Source: Anoplolepis gracilipes (Eukaryota > Arthropoda > Insecta > Hymenoptera > Formicidae). Taken from it: 64,000 bases of DNA. The DNA lies in contig NC_132973.1 in NCBI RefSeq assembly GCF_047496725.1, forward strand, positions 13,942,233-14,006,232, read 5' to 3'. Of the stretch, positions 13,765 through 25,200 are shown piece after piece (within the stretch, counting starts at the first letter, position 1; the number at the start of each line of letters is the position of its first letter). Both the position numbers and the translations under genes were made by a program. The notes below the pieces were generated by a model that was given only the letters and a program-made list of their open reading frames with translations, ran no database searches and was not told the origin of the DNA.

Positions 13765-14100
13765 CTGTAAAATATAAATACATCAAAATTATATATAATA
13801 TATTTATATAAAACATTTTTATATTTATAAGAATAATTATTATTTAAATTATTTAGAAAAATTAAATTTTTATTTATTAAATTTTAGAAAAAAGTTTATA
13901 TCTAAAATAATGTTGATGAAAATAATGTAAATTTTTAATTAAACATTTGTTTAAAAAACTAATTAATTTTTGAAATATTAATTATTTCGAATTCTCTCCG
14001 CTGTATATATAAAGTAATGTACAAAAATGTGTCATGCTGATATAGAAATAAATAATTAAACTTAAATAAAGAATAATAAATAAATATATAAATTATTCAC

Positions 14101-14210
14101 CATATAGTTGTTCCGCCGTTGCTCGATGCCGCCCCAGGCCTCTTTCTCCTCTCTTTTTTTCTCCGTCCCTTGTTGTTCCTTTGGCACTTGAATTTACTTG
14201 CGAAAACACC
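14101..14210 (-). other. Candidate upstream exon of the same minus-strand transcript
   Basis: This is a GC-rich patch with a usable donor at its 3' end on the minus strand (ATG|gtgaat). It lies 336 bp before the 40-nt exon candidate. The 5' boundary is unknown. In one frame the joined sequence reads ...SSNGGTTICSTQFTIPPLRN, in another it is highly charged; neither is recognisable. Confidence 0.2.
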
Positions 14211-15937
14211 AGTTTATTATAATCACGCGCGCACTAATCACCAGAATGTTACAATCGTGCGGCACTTTGTGCAGCACTTTCGACGTTAATCACATGTGAC
14301 GTACACTTGATTGCGACGGAAGAAAATCACGAGAGAACGTAAACGAATGCACAGGTACAAGAGACACCTGCACTGTATTACAGTAACCTGATACATCTCG
14401 GAGAAATTTGAAAATCACTAGCCTTACAACGATATTACACCCGTTGATAGCGAATAAATACACGATTATTATCTCACGTAAACGAATATATAAATATGAG
14501 TTAAAACTTAAGATGAATATCCATAACCATCGAAAATAAGATTATGTGTTGCTTTCCTGATTACTCGCGCCATAGATTTCAATCAATAAATTTCACAAAA
14601 TATTCGTTTGACTAAATGACGTAGTTACAAACATCGAGTTAATGCTACGCAGTTGACAAAGTGAAAGACAGTTATGACATTAATAAATGAGAGTGTTACT
14701 TATTAATTAAATACGTCGCGACGCCACTCGACTCGTAACCGATTCGTCTCTTCGTTCTTATTAATGACCGAAAGTGGCGTATCGACAACTTTATTCTGAT
14801 ACGACGCAATTAATTAAATTGAAATAATAGCTAATTAAAACCGTTCAAAGAAGATAAAATCGAAATTCAATATTAAACGCGTAATATATTTCGAACGTCT
14901 ATATACATTTTGTGAAATATACGTAGTACTCGATTCGTAGGAGTTCATACATTATTCGCGCTCTCAATCCAGTAATAATGAACGAATCTAAGCATCACAG
15001 CGATAACTGTCGCCCTAAATATCATAATAAAACATGATTGGAGTTTATAAATTTTATCTTCCACGACCCGATTTCAACTTTATTTTAAATAAATTGTACG
15101 AAATACCTGCTTCGATAGATAGATGCTCGATACGCTTAGGAATCGTTAATTGTGAAACGTAATTAATCGTATAGTCCGACATAAACGCGAATAGTTCATA
15201 GAGAATTGTCGTGTTTCGAGAGATAATAACGGGACGATATACGGAGCGTCACGCGCGGCTGCGTGACGGCTCGACGCTCGTCGCGCGAATGACAAGGTAA
15301 CCATGTGTAATGTAAATAGCGCCGTACTTCGTAGGTCACAGAAGAATTGCGCGGCATACCAATCCTCACTCGTCACAATAAAATACATAAATATTTGTCG
15401 AATATTCGGGTTTTAGCATTTTACATTATTTTTAACGAAACTATTATAATATATTTTACACTTCTACGAATTCGTTAGTGTTTAATATAATGATTAATTC
15501 TACTCGATCGTACATGCGTTTTGGAATATATTATATTATATTTTTATTATATTATATTTTTAATTATATTATACTTTTTTGAATATATACAAGGTTTGCA
15601 AACAGAAAAATTTTCCGAGAGAGATAAAGTAATGTAACAATTATTTGGAAAAGGAGATATATATATATATATAATAATAATAAGAAATTGAGACTTACAT
15701 ATTTAAATATACGTTTTTAATATGTGAAAACAAAGATAAATTTAAATATCTAAATAATATCATTGCAATTGATATTTTCTAATCATAATAAAACATTTAA
15801 ATTTTTATTGAAAAAATTAAATAACTTTTATGTATAACAATTAAAATTCATTGTTAATTAATTTGTCAATTGATTAATAATATCTATGTAAAAAAAAAAG
15901 AAATAAAATTAGCTGACAAAAATCAATGTTACTTCTC
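14211..15937. other. Non-coding region, no gene recognised
   Basis: AT-rich, with an AT microsatellite near 15656-15672. No exon could be supported. Confidence 0.35.
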
Positions 15938-16078
15938 TGAAATTTCAACGAGCTATTCAGAGCCAGATGCGGAAAATTATTTTTCTATAAAACTGTTTAA
16001 TATACATGGGGCATGAATAATTTTCTATGGAACTCATTACTATCTGCGTCTGGCTCTAAATAGTCCGTTGAAATTTCA
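15938..16078. mobile_element. 141-bp hairpin MITE
   Basis: The left end (TGAAATTTCAACGAGCTATT, continuing CAGAGCCAGATGC) is the near-perfect reverse complement of the right end, which finishes CCGTTGAAATTTCA. The inverted arms run to about 37 bases with a few mismatches, so most of the element is stem. Confidence 0.75.
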
Positions 16079-16094
16079 AATTGTGTTTTAGACA

Positions 16095-16394
16095 TATAGA
16101 GCCTTAGTAATTTTTTAAAATATTTCTTCTATTGTGTAAATTAATAATAATATATAATACAGATATAGTTATAAGTTATGAGTTTAAACATGTGAATTTT
16201 ACGCAATATTTAGTGACCAAAATCATTATGATTGAAAATTATTGTGACTTTGATATTTTTTATATGGATAATTATATTAGAGGATTTTTTTTATATAATA
16301 ATTTTCATGATATAATATAAATTTTTAAATTTAATTAATCTTCATAATATACGCTATTATAAAATATTGTACATTAATTACGAGACACTCTATA
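16095..16394. mobile_element. Possible MITE with TATAGAG ends
   Basis: The left end TATAGAGCCTTAGTAATT and the reverse complement of the right end, TATAGAGTGTCTCGTAATTA, align with a small gap over about 20 bases. The 300-bp interior is very AT-rich. It lies 16 bp from the hairpin element. Confidence 0.4.
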
Positions 16395-19300
16395 TATCGA
16401 TGAGATCCGTAGAAATAATTGCGACACACTTCGCGTCGAGAAAATAAAATCAAAACACCTAGGATTATACACGAGGCAAATTGTTGATGGAAATTACAAG
16501 GATGAATCATTTATCACAAATATTTATTTCGCGGCGGGTTACAAGTTAATTAGTATACTAACAAGTGTATCAATGTATCGTTTGCGGCCGCCAAGATCGC
16601 TATATCTTTTTTGTTTACCTGACCCACTTCTACTTACTTTACTGTGAATTTTCTCGATACATAAAAAGATTCTTCGCATCGTCCTGCATTCTCCCAGACA
16701 AAACGGTAAGAAAGTCCTGGAAAAGACGAGCGTGTCGCGTTACCGTGCTAAGTGCTACTTTAATTGTTAAGAACACAGACTTAATAGAAACTGTGATTTG
16801 CTTTAGATAAACGGACTTACATGATGAACGAATGGAACATCGCGGAATCAAATATCCGTTGTGTAACCCACATGCTTCTTCGCGGAACGGTCTAAGCTTG
16901 GTCTTAATAAGGTATAACATTATGCAATTACCCACAAGTAGCTCGGCAAAAATCATCGCAATTCTATCTGATAGCAAGCGATTCCATAATAAATCTTTCG
17001 TTCGCGCAGTCCAGTATTTTCCAATCTTCTTTGATTGATGAAATAGCCGTAAATTAAATGCACTTGCAGCATGAGTATTCTCATTAAACTAAAGTCGATT
17101 ATAAGAAATAATACTGCGTGGGCATTTTCTTCTTTAGGACATCCTATGTATCTATTTATAAAATTATTAATTTTTATATTTTCATTGTAATGTAATAGAG
17201 ATGTAAAAAGGATTTTACATAAGGATGAGACATAACGCGTATGCATTACACCAGTGCTATTAAAAGGCAAGCATAAATCGCGTCGATGGAGAACCTTCTT
17301 TGAGAATGCATTTGATTTTAAAGTAATGCGAAAAAAATAGGGATGTCAAGGGTGAGCTCGCAAAAATTATTGCTTTTCGCGTAGTTCGCGCAAATGTTCC
17401 CGTTAACCGCAATAAAAAAATTATTTACCATTTTATCGACATTAAAGTCCAGCTGGCCGGATACCGAGACGAGCTGAGAATAGAGAGACGCGGTTCGAAA
17501 CTTTACTGCCAGGAGATGATCACCGTTACCGTTCACCGCAAACACGGCAATAAGCTTCGTGCGTTTTTTTTCTCCGCGACGTCCGCCATCTCTCTTCTGT
17601 CTTTCTCTCTTCTCACTCATCAGCCGACGAATGAAGAAAAGAAACTTGTAACGAGACTCGTAAATCGTTAACGCATCTAAAGAATCCCGGAAACGAGCCG
17701 TTCCATTCGCCTTTTTTCCTCCTGATACGACAGAGACTTTCCCTATGATCGATATTCCGCACGATTTATCATGGACGACGGATGTCGGATCGGCCGCGAT
17801 CAGCATCACTTTTCTTGCTTTCTAATCCTATCATAAGAAATTATTATTTTCGTTATACGCGTGTATGAGTAATTTTTAATAAAATTCAATTATGTACACG
17901 CTATCGTATCGAAAGCAAATGAAAACAATGAAAAAATGTGCACAAGATTATCGAATTCTCTCACTCTGACTTTATCTGCTTCGTCTAAATCATTAATTCA
18001 TCGATCATTAATCATATAAATGAAGAGTTGTTATCTTTTTTTTCTTGTCACGAATAAATCCCGTTTTCTCTACGATCGCGCGGAATGTATGTACGTATGA
18101 CATCATACGAATCCGTGACCCTCATGGGTCGATGATCGGAAACCGCAAAACTCTCATGGATCAATGACCAGAGCGCGCAAGTAAATTGATCGAGATCAAA
18201 GACGAGGATGCTCCGGATCGAGTGGAACGTGGCCGGTCGCGCGTGAAGGGAAGAAACGCGAAACACGCCCGATTTCTTCCGTATCTCTTTCTTACCCTGG
18301 GCGGCTTTACGCCATTCCAGACACCGGCCATGCACAGTTAAGCTAGCAATTCGGCCGTGACGAAAATGAATTTTACTTGGGAAATGGCGATGCAGCGCCT
18401 CGATAGCGCTATTGTAACGAGCGACACGTGAAATTTGCATTATCACGAAATGTACAATATTGTAGTATATACTACATTTCATCACGTTACATGGATAAAT
18501 GACGTGTAGATACAAATTTCGTAAAAATCGATATCATAAAACTGGAACGATTCTACGACTCAGAGAAAAGATTTTATATTTGCGAACACATATAATTTGT
18601 AACTTGTACGTAACATGTGTTCCGCTTCCAATCGCGGCTATAGTTGCTCCGGTTGCAAAGCATCGAAGCATGGCTTTCATAACAGTCTGAGCCAACTGGA
18701 ACAGTTCTAGAAGAGAATCAGTAACAAACATCATTCTAAAATTGGAATGAAATAAAATCAAATATACAATGCAGTTATTCGAGAAAATAATAGTATAATG
18801 ACAAAGAAAAAATCAATATGCTTTTTTATTTAATAAAATAGTTATTTCTATATAGATTTATATATATTTTTTATATTTATTAGAACGCTGGTGTCTTTTT
18901 TTTAATTTGGAGCAAATTTAATGACACTCGGAGAGAATATAAAATATCTTTTGTTATATTAGTTATATTATGAAACTCAAACTCGTTTCAAAACTGGTTT
19001 TTTTCATTCATAAACTGGTTGAAGGAAGTACTTTAAAAAACAACCCGTTTGAAGAGAAACTATCATGACATTTCTGAATAATTTATTATCAATTCTGTTA
19101 CATAAAAATGAACACATCTCGTCGTGCTGTACATATAATAATCTGTTCGTGAAGAGATTAACCATAAGAGACGACTGATATGGTTGCGGGAGACCGAGAA
19201 GCGAATTGCCGGCGGTACTTAAATGCGCCTGGTAACAATTTGTCAACTTCTGGTTCGACTGCTTGCTACCAGTTCTAAAGTTAGACACCATGGGACTCGC

Positions 19301-20900
19301 GGCAACACGTATATCTTACTCTGGCATTCCTGAGGTTAAACCATAAAAATGCTACTACGAAAATTAAAACAATTCCTTATGTTTCTCGTAATTACTAAAA
19401 CGTTTTCTAAAAATTCCATGAAAACTTTATTAATTTTTAAAATTTACAAATTTTATAATTATTAAATTTTTCATTTTTAAAAAATATATATTAATAAAAG
19501 AAATTAAAAAAATACATACTTTATGGAAATATAATATATAAAGATTTTTTTAGTCTTTGAGAGAATTCAAACTCATTAAATGTGAACAAGAAAAAATAAA
19601 AAAAATTGGAAAAAATAAAATTTTTCTTTCTTTTAATTACGTTTTTTAGAGAGAATAAGAATAAAAAGATATTTACTCATCTGCAATACAATAAGCCATG
19701 AACAATGAATCAGAGAAACAGGCATGAAAGTTGAAAGGACGAGAATATTCGTTAGGGCGTGCCTTTCCGTGTTCTTTGCAAGCTTGCATCAACTTTCTCT
19801 GCATTGTCGGCGAGCTGGACGTTCCTTGCATCCTTCGTGACTACGCTATTATCATAATGCATAAGCGAATAATAATAATAATTAAAATATTGCGCACAAT
19901 TTTAGGTGAGAGATAAGAAAAGAAAAATAGAGTTAATTATGAGATAACGGCATATAAGAATGACTTAATAATATATTCCTAACTGATAATAGCATACAAA
20001 ACGCATTTCTCACATTCATATGAACATGCAAGATGTATTTCTTGTATTTGGATATGCTAGCTTTCTCGAGTTAATCCAAACTCGTTACGATTAACATAAG
20101 ACGCGAACGGATTTCAATGATTCACACGTCCTCTTATTACGTTTACACGTGCATGATCAGAATTTGAATATTAAATATGAGGAATCCGAAGCATCGTAAT
20201 TTATATCCGGGAACAACAAGAAAGAAATATTCAACAAAATCTTTATTTCCGATAATTCCTCGAGCAATCATATTTATTCAATTACGTACGTTCATGCAAA
20301 AAATGTTGTTTAATAAAGAATAATTTCTTTGATATACTTCTCTTTGATACGTCCTACTATTTTATCGTTGAAATTCCTTCCGTTAACTCTTTCACACGTT
20401 GTAGTCTTGGTTCGACCGGGAATTAACATAATTCGTGAACGGAATATCGAGTGTCAGGTTAATATATGCATGTGACGTACGACGATTGCAATCGGTCGTG
20501 ACACAAGCGGGTCACCCAGGAACCACGAAAGATCTAGCTGAAGAGAGATGTATGCGAGAGACGTTTACCTTAGTCGTAACACTTTCGGGACTCGATCGTC
20601 AAATAGTGATATCGACAACCGTAACGGTACGTCTTCCCGTAGGGACGCGCTTATTGTCGCGGAACACGCTGCCACGTGCATTCATTGTCCTTTTCTCTTT
20701 TCTCTTTCTTGTGGACGATTGCATAATAGATCTTCCGGCGACACGAGATGGCAATTTGGCTGTTGCGCGCAGCTGTTCCGTCGTCGTCGTCGTCGAGAGG
20801 CGCCAAATCCTATTACATAAAAAGAGACAACGATTAAGCACGTTAAAATAATCGCGTTATCCCACGCTATTATTGTGTAATTACTGAATATGCGCATTCC
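16395..20900. other. Intergenic or intronic region, no gene recognised
   Basis: AT-rich with GC-richer patches at about 17,440-17,800 and 18,060-18,420. Open frames of 150-160 codons on the minus strand at 17318-17809 and 18048-18515 have no recognisable motif and lack consistent splice signals, so I do not call them. Confidence 0.35.
20779..20795. repeat. Short (GTC)n repeat
   Basis: About five GTC/TCG triplets. Confidence 0.7.
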
Positions 20901-22027
20901 GAGAATACTGATGTCAGTGGCCGCGGAATAAAATAGTTATTATCCCACGACACCGAACGTAATCTGCCCGATTTCCTCGAAAGTTCTCACGGGTTTACTC
21001 TCGAAGTTCACGCCCGCACCAAAACTTTATATTCCGCCGAAGAAGACGCGACAAAGTGAAATTCCATTCTTTCAATCTAGAAAATAGTTTTCGCAGAAAA
21101 TAAACAACGGTATAGATATAGTATACACCAAAGGTGACAAGAAGGAACAGCCCTCGCAAGAGGGCTTATAGCAGGGCTTATAGCAAGGCGAAGTCATTCT
21201 GGAGCATATTCTCGCTCCCGCTAATGACTGTCATTTACCTAGTGTCATCTCCGTGTCCTACAGCATCCACTTTGCCGCTCGGTGTTGTACACAACGGGCT
21301 TTTCAATGTCTGACGGAAGATGGATTCTCGGCATCATTAGCCAAGTGTCCCTCCCTCTCAGCTTCACCTTCGAGTCATTCTCGGTCCGTCTTCCTCTTTC
21401 TTCTTGGAGACTGCGCGGAATTCCTTCGCAAAGTTTCTCTACCTCGCCGATGTTCCTCGATTGCCACTATCTCCGCTTCCTCTCGACGGCTCGCCTTCCT
21501 TCCTCGTGCCGGCGCGCGGTGCGCCAGGTGTGGTCATTAATTTTACAGCGCGGTGGAAAAAGGTCGGCGAAGTACGCCGAACAAAGGTACCGAGTCGCTC
21601 GCTCGCTCACTCGCTCGTCGAAGCGAGGGGGGGAAAATGAGGATCTTTGCGAGACAATTACTCGCGGAGGTAAAATAAGACCGCGACGATATCACAGCGA
21701 CACGGACGGATATAACCGCACCGACGAGAAAATAGCACCGTAGGGAGAGTACAGACGAAGAAAGACGAAGAGAATGATATTTGAATAAAATATTTCATAT
21801 AAAATTCATGGAACGAAAAATATCTGAACTTCTCTGAAACATACGGCCAGTTGGAATGAAAATAAAGAAAAGATATTATTTTAATATAGCTTTGAAAGTT
21901 CTTTCGGACATATGTTTTGAATTTAATTAAAAGGTCTTGAAAGAAATAAAATTCTCGTTGACTTTTTCTGCTCAGAGCTACATGAATGACATTATTTATA
22001 TACGCGTTCTTTTTATGATATCGGCAG
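20901..22027 (+). promoter_or_regulatory. GC-rich region just upstream of the PDZ gene
   Basis: The stretch 20,910-21,740 is GC-rich with a (CTCG)n-like run at 21593-21618. It lies within 1.2 kb of the first recognisable PDZ-gene exon and may hold an internal promoter or a 5' exon. No donor here gives the phase needed by the exon at 22028, and the open frames have no recognisable content. Confidence 0.3.
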
Positions 22028-22265
22028 GTCGGGTGGCTCCTCCAGCGCGTCAAATGCTGGCACGGGATCATCGACCGGTGGAGGTCCTGGGAATCCGGCA
22101 GGAGGCGGCAGGATGGCCGTCATTGGCGTGACTAGGAACGTACGTTTGAGACGTCGCGGTAACGCTGGTTTCGGATTCTCATTACGTGGTGGACGCGAAT
22201 ACGCCGCCGGATTTTACGTCAGTGATGTCCAACCTGGTGGCGAAGCCCATAGAAATGGATTAAGG
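22028..22265 (+). CDS. dysc: Harmonin/whirlin-type gene: exon with Gly/Ser-rich leader and first half of PDZ1
   Basis: The exon starts after a tcggcag acceptor and ends at AGG|gtattt. The frame first gives a Gly/Ser-rich stretch (SGGSSSASNAGTGSSTGGG...), then ATG at 22113 in good context (AGGATGG), then the start of PDZ1 with GFGFSLRGG. A downstream start at this ATG is possible if the leader is untranslated, but the absence of stops and the biased composition favour translation from further upstream. Confidence 0.8.
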
Positions 22266-25200
22266 GTATTTAGGTTTAGCACTATTATAACTGTCCATTT
22301 GTTGTTGTCAAAAAATACATATAAAAATAATTTAAATGTCTTTTAACATATTTTGCGCTTTATTTGCGATTTTTTCAAGATACATTAACCAAGAATAGAT
22401 TTAATGATAATCATGCGACTGTAACGCTAATTAACATTGGAATCATGAGAGTATAATATATCGGTTAATTAAATGGTTCACTTTCAGGTAGGCGATCAGA
22501 TTTTAAGGGTAAACGGTTATCCGGTGGAGGATGCTGTTCATCAAGAAGTCGCGCTCCTGGCCAAGAACCAGCAAGTCTTGGTTCTTAAAATTCGAAGTAA
22601 TTATCTCGTCTCTATCTTAATTATCCACGTCGCGAGATACAATATTGCACTTACGGACATAAATCTAATTTTACGTAGCTCTTCGCGATTTAAAAGAAAA
22701 ATAATTAATAATATAGTAATATGTAGGCATACGCGCGGCCTTCGTGAAATAATTTCTATCTCGTAGCTGATAACGGGAATTTATAGCTCTTGATTTATAT
22801 TGCAGGCGTGGGGATGATACCCGTTAAAGAGTAAGTATCAAAATTTAATTAAAACCTTTCGCGAACCGTACATGTCTCACTCGATCGGCATTCTCTTCTT
22901 ACAAAAATTATTTATGATTCGTAAAGCAATCCGAACGATCCGGTTACCTGGCACATGGTGCAGCAACAGCAACAGCAGCTCCAATACAACGAAACTGGTT
23001 TAGGCAACATGCCGAATGCAGAAGTCAGAATTCGAATTCTCGTCGGTGAGAAAGGTCGTCTGGGCTGCGGCGTTTGCAGAGGCATCGTACCTGGTCTCAC
23101 CGTCCAGGTTTGTAGCATTCTAATTAGACGCAGTTATGTCATATCAAAGTAACTGGCAATCTTCAGATTTTTGCTCTATTGTTGAAAAATTTATTTTTGT
23201 TTTATTAAGATCAAAACTTTAAAACTCTAGAAACATTTAATCTGGCCATTTCACATTCAAACAATCACAAAAAAAAAATATATATATATATTGTTGTCAC
23301 TATTTAATTGATATAAACTTAAAGAAGAGAAAAATTTTATATTGAAATAAAAATAAATTTGAATAGAATAACACAAGATTATTTGAATGTAACACTAATT
23401 AAATAAGATTTATTCATATTCAAATATTTGGAATTTGACATTTCAGAGTCAAACTTGCATAATAAATGCAATTCGGAGGAGAATTCAATTGACCTAAAAA
23501 TACAAAAAAAATATAAATGTTTAGGGCACGAGGGAAGGGGGACCCGCGCGAGCGGCGGGTTTGAAGGCCGGCGACGTAATAATCTGGTGCAACGGGCAAC
23601 GACTTACCGATCTGCCATTCGAGCGGGCTATCGAGGTGATGCGTAGTTCGGCGATTCTCGACCTCGTGGTGCAACGACCCGCGGTTCCCAATCACCTTTA
23701 CGACTGTCCCGAGCCGCTGTGGACGCGCGGCTCCAGCGGCTACGACTCCGAGACGTCTAGCGTTGTGGCCGCGAGCCCGCCGTCTCAGCATCAAAATAAC
23801 GCGCCATCCTCGCCGCAGCATCATCATCACGACGGCAGGCAGCGATATCCGCGCGATGACGCTTGCAACCGAAACGGCAGGTGAGCGACAATTTAATATT
23901 CAATCACATGCAGAAAAAAATTAATCAAACATAATTAGCAGCCTTCGAATAATTAACGAGATTTCGAGCAAGTCGTAAAATGCGCATATAATACGCATGT
24001 CAGGATTAGTAGGATATATCGTATTTTTAAAAAAACCTTACTCTCTTCTCGCTTATTCGCTGATTTGTTTTTATCGTTTTATCTTTATTAAATCGTGCAA
24101 ATCGCAGCCGCGTCTGACACTATCTATGATACTTTCGCTACCTAGATAGATATTTACATATCTTGCCGCTCGTGACCGTTATCGGATGCCATCAATGAAT
24201 TTACATTGAGAGAAAGTCGGTCCATTAATAGGACACTCGATAACGATCACAGAGTCGGTCACGGCTTGAAATTCCTTGCCGCCACGTAAGCATTCGTCCA
24301 ATTCTCCGGGAATATTTGCCACGTAAAAATGCGCCTCTCGCAAATTTTGTACTTTAGAAATCGGACTCATAACTTGCATAATCGCGCGCGTCAGCACGAA
24401 AGACACATACATGTATATAAATCCCGCTTCATTTCCGGGTGCCGTTGTAGGATATGCTGTCCTCTCGCCCTGTCGACCAGTAGCTGCAGTTCCTCCTCGG
24501 AGTGGGCACACGTGGATCAGGTAAAAGCGTTTAGAATATCTTATTTCATACACGATTAGAATCAATAAAATTAGTTAATAGAACCAAGTCTACAAAAATC
24601 ATTTATTATTAAACAGCTTATTCATTATGGGAGAAAATGAGTTTAAATTACATTCTATTACACGCATCAGAGCTCGCAAGTTCAAACTTCATTTTATTAT
24701 TAAAATATGAGATAAAAAAGGCACACAAGAGTCCTTTCATTGGAATCTAAATTGACCGCTTTCTAGGCGCCGGAATGGTCGCGAAAACCAAATAACACGA
24801 CCGTGATTCGTGTTAATCAGAGCTCGAACCAGAACCATCGGCCTATACCGGGTGGCCAATATCACTTCAACTCGCGCGGCAATTACGAGGACGACATCGA
24901 CAACGAGCCGCTTTACGATCCCGTCGCGCCCAGGATCGACTACGAGGTGCACGATTTCGACGCGAATCCGCGAGACGAGGCCAATCGGCGGTTGGCCTAT
25001 CGGCGAGATAACGCGAGACAACAGCAGGACGTGATTTATGACGGACCCGCTGATGACTTGCCCATGTACCATGGCTCCAAAGTAAGGAAAATTGCACATC
25101 CGTCAATTTCATCGTGCTTCTATTTTCGTTATTCCTTTATCGAGTTGTTTTTTTTTTTTTTTATTATTATTGACCCGTTAAATGCGATCGGTCGATTTAA

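Noticed and set aside
17318..17809. 163-codon minus-strand frame
   Set aside because: No recognisable motif and mixed composition that includes a charged low-complexity run. No partner exon. Kept only as unannotated sequence.
18048..18515. 155-codon minus-strand frame
   Set aside because: No motif, and start and stop lie in AT-rich DNA without splice or promoter support.
21282..21743. 153-codon plus-strand frame just upstream of the PDZ gene
   Set aside because: Ser/Arg-rich and unrecognisable. The donor-like GAG|gtaaaa near 21671 gives the wrong phase for the exon at 22028.
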